DNA from: Streptomyces achromogenes
GTDB taxonomy: Bacteria; Actinomycetota; Actinomycetes; Streptomycetales; Streptomycetaceae
Assembly: GCF_030816715.1 (NCBI RefSeq)
Contig: NZ_JAUSYH010000001.1
Coordinates: 372,001 to 436,000, forward strand
Direction of reading: 5' to 3'
DNA: 64,000 bases
Both the position numbers and the translations under genes were made by a program. Positions 8,427 to 16,142 of the stretch are shown in pieces (within the stretch, counting starts at the first letter, position 1; every line of letters starts with the position of its first letter). The notes beneath the pieces were generated by a model. That model worked only from the letters and a program-made list of their open reading frames with translations. It did no database searches and was not told the DNA's origin.

Positions 8427-8855
8427 ATGACAGTCGTACGCCTCCACTTCACCTCCGCCCTCGACCCGAAGGGGGTGCTCGGCGTCCTGACCGACTTCAG
8501 CCCCTCGCGCGCCCGCATCTGGCCCACCATCGACGCCGACCACTTCGAGGTGCACGGACTCGGAGACACCTGGGCCGAGGTCACCGAGGGAACGGCCGCC
8601 GCCTGGGAGCGGGCGCGCTACGAGTGGGAACCGGACGGCGACACCGTCACCGCCACCACTCTCGACTCCAGGCTCTTCGGAGCCGGCGGCGGCTGGGTGT
8701 TCCGGACGACGGCCGAGGCGGACGGCACCCGGGTGGACGTGGAGCTGACGCGCCTGCCCGGCACGCTCAAGGGCAGGTTGCTGGCAGCGCTGCTGCCGGT
8801 CGTCGCTCCGGCGTCCCTGCGCAAGTCGCTCGCCGGGCCCCTGCAAGCACGATGA
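8427..8855 (+). CDS. SRPBCC (START-like) family protein
   Basis: 142 residues from ATG 8427 with GTGAGGA upstream. The pattern of an N-terminal strand (TVVRLHFTSALDPKGVLGVLTDFSPSR), a central WAEVTEGTAAAWERARYEWEPDG and a C-terminal amphipathic helix (GRLLAALLPVVAPASLRKSLAG) is that of polyketide-cyclase/START-fold proteins that enclose a hydrophobic ligand. No catalytic residues are evident. It has its own promoter with operator 3 and lies between the hydrolase and the CGNR regulator, so it may bind the same compound or its product. Confidence 0.75.
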   Translation: MTVVRLHFTSALDPKGVLGVLTDFSPSRARIWPTIDADHFEVHGLGDTWAEVTEGTAAAWERARYEWEPDGDTVTATTLDSRLFGAGGGWVFRTTAEADGTRVDVELTRLPGTLKGRLLAALLPVVAPASLRKSLAGPLQAR

Positions 8856-8996
8856 CGCCCCGAGCCTGACGGCAGCCCGACGGGCCGCATCGCGACAGGC
8901 GGAGTCGGTCCGGCCGGCCGGCCGTCGTGCCCCGCACGGAGGCAGGGCGGCGAGCTCCGGCCGGAGGCGGCCGCCGCCCGAGCGGGCACGGGGTAC

Positions 8997-9031
8997 TTGC
9001 CCACCGGACGGTCACCCGTCAGAATGGTGAC
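8997..9031 (+). promoter_or_regulatory. Promoter of the CGNR regulator with operator 4 over -10 and +1
   Basis: TTGCCC (8997-9002), 17-base spacer, CAGAAT (9020-9025). Transcription would start at or next to the GTG start codon at 9032, giving a leaderless mRNA. GTCACC-N9-GGTGAC occupies 9011-9031, covering the -10 and ending one base before the start codon, an arrangement expected for autorepression. Confidence 0.75.
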
Positions 9032-9595
9032 GTGAATCTTGATCACGTCTTCGTGTGCGGACATCCTGTCCTCGACTTCGCGGCCACCCTGAGGGCCCGG
9101 CGCTCGACCCGTTTCGAGATGTTCGCGACGCCGGAGCGGCTCAATGCCTGGTACCTGGAATCAGGGCTCGTCGACGTGATCCCCCCGGCGGACGAGGACG
9201 ACGTCCGCGAGGCGATCGTCCTGCGCGAGGCCGTGTACCGGCTGGTCACCAACCGTCGCCTCCGCGAAAACTTCGACCGGGGGTCACTGGCCGTTGTCAA
9301 CGCCGTCGCACGTACGACCCCCGCGACACCCCAGCTCACCCTGGCGGGGCGGCACACCGACGCCACCCCCGGGCAGGCGCTGGCCACCGTGGCCCGGCTG
9401 GCCGTGGAACTGCTCAGCGGCCCCGACGTCCCGCTGATGAAGGAGTGCGGCAACCCCGAGTGCACCCGCGTCTACATCGATCGCTCGCGCGGCATGCGCC
9501 GGCAGTGGTGCGGCATGGATTCCTGCGGCAACAAGATCAAGGCGGCCGCCTACCGTGCGCGCAGGAAATCCACGCCCGCGGCGACCACGCACTGA
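9032..9595 (+). CDS. CGNR zinc-finger (ABATE domain) transcriptional regulator
   Basis: 187 residues from GTG 9032. Residues 1-130 form the ABATE-type ligand domain (VFVCGHPVLDFAATLRAR, LVDVIPPADEDDVREAIVLREAVYRLV). Residues about 137-178 are the CGNR zinc finger: CGNPECTRVYIDRS, then RRQWCGMDSCGNKIKAAAYR, with four Cys ligands and the diagnostic CGN-x-x-K. The family is regarded as stress-responsive DNA-binding regulators. The start choice follows from the leaderless promoter; upstream in-frame codons overlap the promoter. Because an identical dyad lies in this promoter and in three neighbouring ones, I infer it controls itself, the hydrolase, the SRPBCC gene and the small gene at 6618. Confidence 0.9.
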   Translation: MNLDHVFVCGHPVLDFAATLRARRSTRFEMFATPERLNAWYLESGLVDVIPPADEDDVREAIVLREAVYRLVTNRRLRENFDRGSLAVVNAVARTTPATPQLTLAGRHTDATPGQALATVARLAVELLSGPDVPLMKECGNPECTRVYIDRSRGMRRQWCGMDSCGNKIKAAAYRARRKSTPAATTH

Positions 9596-10111
9596 CTCCG
9601 CGACCGGGTGCCGTCCTCCACGATCGGGACGGCCGTCTCCACGGGCTCACCATGTGCGGACTGCCGCGTGCGGACCGCCACAGCCCGCACGCGGACCGGC
9701 AGAATTCTCGGAACCCGCGCCTGTCTCGTCGCGCGCCCGGCGATGAGTCGACCGGTGCGAAATCGGCCGGTTCGACGCCGGCGCGAAACGGGTGACGGGT
9801 TCGGCAATTCACCGGCAGGGCGAATCCGCGTCGCCGGATCGCACAGTCGTCGTCCGCCCCCCAGAACGGGTGGACGATGCAGTCGAGCGGAGGAACGGCG
9901 GGCGCCGACGCCCGGAGGACCAGGTTCCGGCGATGGCCCCTCCCCCGCGCCGCGGTCATCTCCACAACCCGGAGCCGGGGTCCGGCACATTGGTGTCGTG
10001 GGCACTGTGTGCCAGGTGGAGGTTCTTCCAAGGGGAGGGGAACGGTCGGCAGGCTCAAGGGTGTCGACCACTGCGGGTCGCCTCCGTCGAGCCCCTCCGG
10101 GAGAGACCAAA
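9596..10111. other. Intergenic stretch before the LysR regulator, no supported gene
   Basis: 516 bases. Frames on both strands are Arg/Ala/Pro-rich shadows. Near its end GGCAC-TGT-GTGCC (about 10002-10016) is a short dyad that could be a regulator site. This gap separates the CGNR unit from the biosynthetic cluster and is a natural left border of the cluster. Confidence 0.4.
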
Positions 10112-11011
10112 ATGGACATCCGGCAACTCCGAACCTTTCACCGCGTGGCCGCGCTGGGGAGCTTCACCCGGGCCGCGGCCGAGCTGAACTACGCGCAGTC
10201 CTCGGTGACCGCACAGATCCAGAGCCTTGAAGTGTCCCTGGGGGGCGAGCTGTTCGAGCGGTTCGGGGGCAAGGTGAAGCTGACCCCGGCGGGGACGCGG
10301 CTGCTGCCCTACGCGGGACAGATGCTGGCCCTGGCGGACGAGGCACGGGGCGCCGCGTCCCCGGACGCGCAGCCCGAGGGCGTGCTGACCATCGGCACCA
10401 TGGAGAGCATCACCTCCTACCGGATGCCGCCGGTGCTGGAGTACTTCCACCACCGCTACCCCCGGCTGCAGATCGCGCTGCGACCGAGCCTGTGCGCGGA
10501 GACGCTGCACTCGCTGCGTCAGGGGCTGTTCGACGCGGGCTTCCTGATGGAGGCCGAGACGCAGCACTCCGGGGTGCACAGCGAGGTTCTCGGCGTGGAG
10601 CCGCTGGTCGTGGTGGCGTCGCCGGGGCATCGCCTCGCCGGGGCGACGAAGGTGGAGACCGACGATCTGCGGCAGGAGTCGGTGCTGGCCCCGGAGGCGG
10701 GGTGCGCCTACCGGGAGTTGCTGGAGGCGGAGCTCAACGACGGCACGGGCGAGCCGGTGCCGTTCCTGGAGTTCGGCAACATCGAAGCCATCAAGCGCGG
10801 TGTCGGCGCCGGTCTCGGGATCAGTCTGCTGCCACGGATGACGGTCGGTCAGGAGCTGTCGGCCGGGACGCTGGTGCCGCTGGCGTGGGAGCCGCCCTTC
10901 GAGCTGTTCACCCAGCTGGCGTGGCGCAAGGGGGCGCAGCTGTCGCGGGAGCGCCGGGTGTTCGTGGAGCAGGTCATCGAATTCCTGAGCCGGGAGTACC
11001 AGGAGTCCTGA
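10112..11011 (+). CDS. LysR-family regulator of the biosynthetic cluster
   Basis: 299 residues from ATG 10112, ribosome site GGGAGAGA. N-terminal winged helix-turn-helix: MDIRQLRTFHRVAALGSFTR, AAAELNYAQSSVTAQIQSLE. The effector domain starts near residue 90 (GVLTIGTMESITSYRMPPVL) and continues with FDAGFLMEAE and GVGAGLGISLLPRM, as in LysR proteins. It is followed after 192 bases by the glutamate mutase genes in the same direction; an LTTR-like dyad TTATCGA-N9-TCGATAA sits in between, so it probably activates the glm operon in response to a pathway metabolite. Confidence 0.92.
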   Translation: MDIRQLRTFHRVAALGSFTRAAAELNYAQSSVTAQIQSLEVSLGGELFERFGGKVKLTPAGTRLLPYAGQMLALADEARGAASPDAQPEGVLTIGTMESITSYRMPPVLEYFHHRYPRLQIALRPSLCAETLHSLRQGLFDAGFLMEAETQHSGVHSEVLGVEPLVVVASPGHRLAGATKVETDDLRQESVLAPEAGCAYRELLEAELNDGTGEPVPFLEFGNIEAIKRGVGAGLGISLLPRMTVGQELSAGTLVPLAWEPPFELFTQLAWRKGAQLSRERRVFVEQVIEFLSREYQES

Positions 11012-11084
11012 CGGCATCCGCGAGAAACGGTGACGTGCCGGGATTTCATGAGCGGTCTGCATGCTGCGTATGAACGTATCGGCT

Positions 11085-11107
11085 TTATCGATCGATGAAG
11101 TCGATAA
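11085..11107. promoter_or_regulatory. LysR-type dyad upstream of glmS
   Basis: TTATCGA (11085-11091), 9-base spacer, TCGATAA (11101-11107): perfect 7-base arms containing the ATC-N9-GAT form of a LysR box. It is centred about 108 bases before the glmS start, in locally AT-rich DNA, and follows the LysR gene directly. Confidence 0.6.
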
Positions 11108-11203
11108 TGGTCATCTACAGAGCCGAATGGGATTTCTGGACTTCCTTCTCGGGCGGCATGAAGAATGTTGTGCAGTCCCAGTAATACGGCAAGGAGAGTT
11201 CTT

Positions 11204-11671
11204 ATGTCCGCACAGGTCATGCTCCCGGCTAAACGGTTTGTCGTGTCGAGCGTTTCGTCCGATGCCCACATGTGGAATCTGGTTTTCCTCCAGCTGCTGT
11301 TGGAGGAGCAGGGTGCGCAGGTCACCAATCTCGGCGCCTGCGTGCCCGACGACCTCATCATCGAGGAGTGCCGAAGGTCGCGGCCGGACGCGCTCGTCAT
11401 CAGCACGGTCAACGGGCACGGTCACCTCGACGGCCTCCGCCTCATCCGCCGTATCCGCAGTGAGCCGGAGCTGGCGGACCTGCGGGTGGTGATCGGGGGG
11501 AAGCTCGGGGTACGGGGCGCGGAGAACATCGTGTTCGCCGAGGAGTTGGCGCTCAACGGCTTCGACGCGGTGTTCGAGGCGGACGGCGGGATCGACGCCT
11601 TCCAGGACTTCCTGGGGTCGCTCGACAGCGCCGAGCGCCCCGCTCTGGAGCCGGCGGGGGCGGCCGCATGA
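11204..11671 (+). CDS. glmS: Glutamate mutase (methylaspartate mutase) small, B12-binding subunit
   Basis: 155 residues from ATG 11204 with AAGGAGAG upstream. With the E subunit it rearranges L-glutamate to (2S,3S)-3-methylaspartate using adenosylcobalamin. The fold is clear: VVSSVSSDAHMWN (residues 13-25) is the DxHxxG loop whose His coordinates cobalt, followed by VTNLGACVPDDLIIEE, ALVISTVNGHGHLDG (the SxL-type strand) and VVIGGKLG. Asp20 and His22 are present, but the last position of DxHxxG is Asn25 instead of Gly. (The symbol is that of glutamate mutase S, not glucosamine synthase.) Its stop overlaps the start of glmE by 4 bases. Such genes occur in antibiotic clusters that need 3-methylaspartate. 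Confidence 0.9.
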   Translation: MSAQVMLPAKRFVVSSVSSDAHMWNLVFLQLLLEEQGAQVTNLGACVPDDLIIEECRRSRPDALVISTVNGHGHLDGLRLIRRIRSEPELADLRVVIGGKLGVRGAENIVFAEELALNGFDAVFEADGGIDAFQDFLGSLDSAERPALEPAGAAA

Positions 11672-13005
11672 GCAGCCTCGCGAGGATCCCCGAGCGGTAC
11701 GCGCCCGCGCGGGGACGCTTCTCGCGCCACGTCCGGGGGGCGCATGCCCGAGGCCGGCTGGTGGTGCAGCCCCGCATGGGGTTCGCGGACCTGGCCACCA
11801 TGCGCGAAGGGCTGCTGGGCGTGCGGGGAGCCCACGCCACGGCCATCGGCACGATCACGCTGGACAGCTACACCCGTGTCAACGACCACGACTCCGCCCG
11901 CCAGGCGCTGCGCACCGGGGCCGAGCTGAACGGGTTCCCGTTGGTCGCCCACGGACCCGAGGCCACCCGGGAGTTACTGGGTTCGGTGTCGGGGCCGGAC
12001 TTCCCGGTGCAGGTGCGTCACGGTTCGGCGTTGCCGTACCCGCTGTTCCGGGCGATGGTGGAGGCCGGCGTGGACGCCACCGAGGGCGGGCCGGTGTCGT
12101 ACTGCCTGCCGTACAGCCGGGCGCCGATCAGTGAGGCGGTCAAGGCTTGGGCGCGGTGCTGCGAACTGATCGCGGCGCAGCCCGATCCGATGCATCTGGA
12201 GAGCTTCGGCGGCTGCATGCTGGGGCAGTTGTGCCCGCCGAGCCTGCTGGTGGCGCTCAGTGTGCTGGAGGCGTTGTTCTTCCGGGAGCACGGACTGAGC
12301 GACATCTCGTTGAGTTACGCGCAGCAGACACATCCGGGGCAGGACATGGAGGCGATCGCCGCGCTGCGTCGGCTGGCCGGGGAGCGGCTGGCGCGGGCCG
12401 ACTGGCATGTCGTGCTCTACACGTTCATGGGGGTTTTCCCCCGCACGTCGGTCGGGTCGTACCGGATCCTCGAGGAGAGTGTGCGGCTCGCCGTGCGCAC
12501 CGGCAGCGAGCGGCTGATCGTGAAGACGCCGGCGGAGGCGCACCGCATCCCGACGATCACCGAGAACGTGGACGCGCTGGAGTTCGCGGCGTCCATCGCG
12601 CGGGACGAGGCGGAGCGTGCGCCGGAGACCGTGGCGACCGACACGGGCATCTACGAGGAGGCGCGGTTGCTCGTGGACAGCACATTGGAGATGGCGCCCA
12701 CGGTCGGCGAGGCGTTGGTGCGCGCTTTCGGCCGCGGTCATCTGGACGTGCCGTACTGCCTCCACCAGGACAACGCCAACAAGTCCCGGGCCTACGTCGA
12801 TCCGGCGGGCATGCTGCAGTGGGCGGAGCCGGGGCGGATGCCGCTGCGGGTGGCACGCGGCGCCTCCAGGCGGCCGGTCAGTGCGAGGGGCCTGCTGACG
12901 ATGCTCGGGTTCAACGAGCGGCGTTTCGACCGTGAGCAGATGACGCAGGGGCATCTGCGGCAGTTGCAGTACGCGGCTCCCGCCGGGCGAAGGCGCGTGT
13001 CGTGA
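11668..13005 (+). CDS. glmE: Glutamate mutase (methylaspartate mutase) catalytic E subunit
   Basis: 445 residues from ATG 11668 (ATGA overlap with glmS), slightly shorter than the roughly 480 of clostridial enzymes. A TIM-barrel subunit that binds glutamate and pairs with GlmS. Conserved-looking stretches: LVVQPRMGFADLATMREGL, TITLDSYTRVNDHDSA (Arg near the substrate carboxylate), EGGPVSYCLPYSR, SFGGCMLGQLCPPS, SYAQQTHPGQD, and HQDNANKSRAYVDP near the end. Provides 3-methylaspartate for the pathway. Codon 103 is TTA, so translation depends on the bldA tRNA and thus on development. Confidence 0.92.
   Translation: MSSLARIPERYAPARGRFSRHVRGAHARGRLVVQPRMGFADLATMREGLLGVRGAHATAIGTITLDSYTRVNDHDSARQALRTGAELNGFPLVAHGPEATRELLGSVSGPDFPVQVRHGSALPYPLFRAMVEAGVDATEGGPVSYCLPYSRAPISEAVKAWARCCELIAAQPDPMHLESFGGCMLGQLCPPSLLVALSVLEALFFREHGLSDISLSYAQQTHPGQDMEAIAALRRLAGERLARADWHVVLYTFMGVFPRTSVGSYRILEESVRLAVRTGSERLIVKTPAEAHRIPTITENVDALEFAASIARDEAERAPETVATDTGIYEEARLLVDSTLEMAPTVGEALVRAFGRGHLDVPYCLHQDNANKSRAYVDPAGMLQWAEPGRMPLRVARGASRRPVSARGLLTMLGFNERRFDREQMTQGHLRQLQYAAPAGRRRVS
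11974..11976 (+). other. TTA (bldA) codon in glmE
   Basis: In-frame TTA leucine codon (…RE-L-LGS…, codon 103). TTA is very rare in this GC-rich window; in Streptomyces it makes expression dependent on the bldA tRNA. Confidence 0.85.
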
Positions 13006-13132
13006 TGCCGAGCGCCGGTGAACCCGCCCGGATCGGCCTGCCCTCACCGCCCCTGCGCCGTGTCCGCCGTCCGCGGATCCGCGCTTTCGGCCGTCTCGCC
13101 CTAGGTGTCCGTTCTCGTCCGAGGAGCGTCCT

Positions 13133-14071
13133 GTGACCATCACTCCCACTCTTGACGCGGTGCGGGAACGCGGTGCCCTGCGCGCCGTGGTGAGCCGCGG
13201 AATCCGCGGGTTGTCCCTGTGCGGTGACGACAACCGCTGGTGCGGACTGGACACCGACGTCGCCCGGGCCGTGGCCGCCGCTGCGGTGGGCGACGGTGAG
13301 GCGGTCGAGTGGGTTCCGTCCGACCCCGCGGACCGGTTGACGCGGCTCGTCGGGGGCGAAGCGGAACTGACCGTCGCCAACGTGAGCTGGACGCTGGGCC
13401 GCGAGGCGTCCCTGCCCGTGCTGTTCACCGGCGTCACCTGCTACGACGGTGAGGGGTTCCTCGTGCCCGCCGACAGTGGCGTGACCCGGCCCGAGCAGCT
13501 GGCGGGGCGGCGGGTGGCCGTGCAGGCGGGTACGACCAGCGCGGCCAACCTGGCGGCCTGGTACGGCGGTCGGGGTCTCGCCGTCGAGCCGGTCGCCCAT
13601 GCCACGCCGGCCGAGACGCTCGCGGCGTACGCGGCGGGTGAGTGCGCCGCGTACGTCCTGGACCGGGTCGCGCTGGCCGGGGAGCGGGCGGCGCTCGACG
13701 ACCCGGCGGCGCACCGGATCCTCGACGAGGCGATCTCCCGCGAGCCGATGGCGGCCGCCGTGCGCGACGGTGATCCGGCCTGGTTCCGGCTGTGCCGATG
13801 GGTGCAGCTGCTGCTGGTCTCCGCCGAGCAGCACGTCGTCGAGGTGGGCGAGCGGGACAAGGCGCTGGCCCAGGTCGCCGAGACGGCGGGCGCCCATGGG
13901 CCGGCCGTCGGCCTCGACCACGACTGGGCGGCCCGTGTGCTGGCCGCCGTCGGCACCTACGCGGAGGTGTACGACCGCAACCTCGGGCCGGCCACGGGTC
14001 TGGACGTGCCGCGAGGGCTCAACGAACTGTTCACGCGAGGCGGTCTGCAGTACGCCGTCCCCCTCCACTGA
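13133..14071 (+). CDS. Periplasmic-binding-protein-like (type 2, family 3) protein without signal peptide
   Basis: 312 residues from GTG 13133. The fold of amino-acid-binding proteins/cyclohexadienyl dehydratase is visible: LRAVVSRGIRGLSL, WCGLDTDVARAVAAA, RLTRLVGGEAELTVANVSWT, LFTGVTCYDGEGFLVP, LAGRRVAVQAGTTSAANL, YAAGECAAYVLDRVAL. There is no signal peptide or lipobox, so it acts in the cytoplasm rather than with an ABC importer; no ABC genes are nearby. Some such proteins have become dehydratases (PheC type), so an enzymatic role in the pathway is possible. It lies between glmE and the DMT exporter in one operon direction. Exact function unknown. Confidence 0.75.
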   Translation: MTITPTLDAVRERGALRAVVSRGIRGLSLCGDDNRWCGLDTDVARAVAAAAVGDGEAVEWVPSDPADRLTRLVGGEAELTVANVSWTLGREASLPVLFTGVTCYDGEGFLVPADSGVTRPEQLAGRRVAVQAGTTSAANLAAWYGGRGLAVEPVAHATPAETLAAYAAGECAAYVLDRVALAGERAALDDPAAHRILDEAISREPMAAAVRDGDPAWFRLCRWVQLLLVSAEQHVVEVGERDKALAQVAETAGAHGPAVGLDHDWAARVLAAVGTYAEVYDRNLGPATGLDVPRGLNELFTRGGLQYAVPLH

Positions 14072-14109
14072 CCCCCACTCCCCCCTCCTCCTTGGAAAGG
14101 CGTCCCACC

Positions 14110-15102
14110 ATGAGTACTGACACCCGGCCGGCGAACCCGGAGACGAAGGGAGCGATCGAGCTGACCCTCGCCATGGTGCTCTCCGGCACCCTCGGCGTCT
14201 TCGTCATCGAGTCCGGCGCGTCGCCCTTCAACGTGGTCTTCTTCCGCTGCCTGTTCGGCACGGCCACGCTCGGCCTCTACTGCCTGGCGCGCGGCTTCTT
14301 CAAGAACCACGGCTTCACCCCGAAGAAGCTGGGCCTGGCCGCCCTGGGCGGTGTCTTCATCGTCTTCAACTGGGCGTTCCTCTTCGAGTCCTACGAGGAC
14401 ACCTCCATCTCGGTGGCGACCGTCGTCTACCACACGCAGCCGTTCTACGTGATGCTGCTCGGCGCCGTGCTGTTCCGGGACAAGCTGACGGCCGCGAAGT
14501 TCGGCTGGCTGGGTGTGGCGTTCGTCGGTCTGATCCTGGTGGCGGGGGTGTCCGCGGCCGACCTGACCGGCAGCGGGGACAGCGCCTACCTGGCGGGCCT
14601 CGGATACGCGCTGCTGGCCGCGGTGTTCTACGGGATCTCGACGGTCATCACCAAGCGGGTCACCGGGGTGCGGCCGCATCTGGTCGCGCTGGTGCAGCTG
14701 GTGCTGGGCATCTTCCTGCTGCTGCCGTTCACCCAGCTGGGCGAGATGAAGGGGCTCGGCGGCGACTGGGGCTGGCTGGTGGGCCTCGGAGTGATCCACA
14801 CCTGCGTGATGTACGTCCTGATGTACTCCGCGTACCAGAAGCTGCCGACCCCGAAGATCGCCGTCCTGGCGTTCGTGTACCCGGCGGTCGCGATGCTCAT
14901 GGACTGGGCGGTGTACGGGCACAGCGTGAGTCTGCTGCAGGCCCTGGGCATCCCGCTGATCGTGGCGGCGAGCCTGGGCATCAACCTCGGCTGGTCCTTC
15001 GCCGGCCGCCGGGCGCCCGTCGCACCCGTCGAGGAGCCCGCACCGGCCGCCGGTGCGGTGGCCGCGTCCAGGACCGAGATCAAGACCGGAGGCACTCGAT
15101 GA
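14110..15102 (+). CDS. EamA/DMT-family transporter
   Basis: 330 residues from ATG 14110 (GGAAAGG upstream), with about ten hydrophobic helices in two EamA repeats (repeat 1 starts AIELTLAMVLSGTLGVFVI; repeat 2 starts LGYALLAAVFYGISTVITKR). Short C-terminal tail rich in Ala, Pro and Val. DMT-family members export amino acids and related metabolites. The stop overlaps the start of the semialdehyde dehydrogenase gene by 4 bases, so it is in the same operon and most likely exports a pathway amino acid or the product. Confidence 0.88.
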   Translation: MSTDTRPANPETKGAIELTLAMVLSGTLGVFVIESGASPFNVVFFRCLFGTATLGLYCLARGFFKNHGFTPKKLGLAALGGVFIVFNWAFLFESYEDTSISVATVVYHTQPFYVMLLGAVLFRDKLTAAKFGWLGVAFVGLILVAGVSAADLTGSGDSAYLAGLGYALLAAVFYGISTVITKRVTGVRPHLVALVQLVLGIFLLLPFTQLGEMKGLGGDWGWLVGLGVIHTCVMYVLMYSAYQKLPTPKIAVLAFVYPAVAMLMDWAVYGHSVSLLQALGIPLIVAASLGINLGWSFAGRRAPVAPVEEPAPAAGAVAASRTEIKTGGTR

Positions 15103-16142
15103 CCCTCGTGACCGACCCCACGGCTCCGCGCATCGCGATCGTCGGCGCCACCGGCGCCGTGGGCAACACCCTGATCGAACTGATCGAACAGCGGGGCCTG
15201 CGCTACCGCGACATCCGGTTGGTGGCGTCGGCGCGCTCGGCCGGCACGGAGCTGAGCGTGGACGGCGTGGCCTACCCGGTGCACGCGGTGGAGGAGTTCG
15301 ACTTCGCCGGAGTCGACCTGGCCTTCTTCTCCGCCGGCACCGAGGCCAGTGAGCAGTGGGTGCCCAGGGCCACCGCGGCCGGCGCCGTCGTCATCGACAA
15401 CACGATCGCCTTCCGCATGGACCCCGACACCCCGCTGGTGGTGCCGCAGGTCAACGCCCATCTGCTGGACGCCCGTCCGAGGTCCGGTGTGATCGCCAAC
15501 CCGAACTGCTCGACGATCCCGCTGGTGCGCCTGCTGGACGGGGTCGAGCGGCGTTACGGCGTACGCCAGGCCGTGGTCAGCACCTACCAGGCGGCTTCGG
15601 GGCTCGGGCATCCCGGTGTCGAGGAACTGAGGGAGGCCAGCCGCGCGACGCTGGACCATCCCGAAGAGGTGTATCCCGGCAAGGAGTTCTCGCCGTCGCT
15701 CGCCTTCAACGTCATTCCCAAGATCGACCGGTTCCTGGACTCGGGCTTCACGCTGGAGGAGCAGAAGATGCTCCAGGAGTCCCGCAAGATCCTCGGCCTG
15801 CCTCATCTGGACGTGACCACCACGTGTGTGCGGGTGCCGGTCGTCAACGGCCATTCGGAGGCCGTGTGGATCGAGACGCAGGGTGTCGTGGACCGGGCCG
15901 AGCTGGTGGAGCTGCTCGCCGCGCTGCCCGAGGTGACGGTGCACGACCGCCGGTCGCCGCACGAGTTCCCCACTCCCGCCACGATCGACGACCCGTACCG
16001 GGTGCACGTCGGCCGGGTCCGGGTGAACCCGAACAACCCGCGGGCCTTCTGGCTGTGGCTGGTCGCCGACAACCTCACCATCGGCGCGGCGCTGAACGCC
16101 GTCCAGATCGCCGAGGAGCTCATAGCCCGGGGGACCCTGTGA
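15099..16142 (+). CDS. asd: Aspartate-semialdehyde dehydrogenase paralogue
   Basis: 347 residues from ATG 15099 (ATGA overlap). Reduces an aspartyl phosphate to the semialdehyde with NADPH. Motifs: IVGATGAVGNTL (nucleotide binding), NPNCST with the catalytic Cys near residue 134, TYQAASG, and VVNGHSEAVW with the catalytic His. It is directly coupled to an aspartate-kinase paralogue and downstream of glutamate mutase, so I infer that it may act on 3-methylaspartyl phosphate instead of, or as well as, aspartyl phosphate. It could also simply raise the supply of ordinary aspartate semialdehyde. Confidence 0.93.
   Translation: MTLVTDPTAPRIAIVGATGAVGNTLIELIEQRGLRYRDIRLVASARSAGTELSVDGVAYPVHAVEEFDFAGVDLAFFSAGTEASEQWVPRATAAGAVVIDNTIAFRMDPDTPLVVPQVNAHLLDARPRSGVIANPNCSTIPLVRLLDGVERRYGVRQAVVSTYQAASGLGHPGVEELREASRATLDHPEEVYPGKEFSPSLAFNVIPKIDRFLDSGFTLEEQKMLQESRKILGLPHLDVTTTCVRVPVVNGHSEAVWIETQGVVDRAELVELLAALPEVTVHDRRSPHEFPTPATIDDPYRVHVGRVRVNPNNPRAFWLWLVADNLTIGAALNAVQIAEELIARGTL

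Noticed and set aside
13433..13453. GTCACC-N9-GGTGAG, another match to the CGNR dyad
   Set aside because: It lies inside the coding sequence of the binding-protein-like gene, has a mismatch and no promoter. It shows that 11/12 matches arise by chance here.
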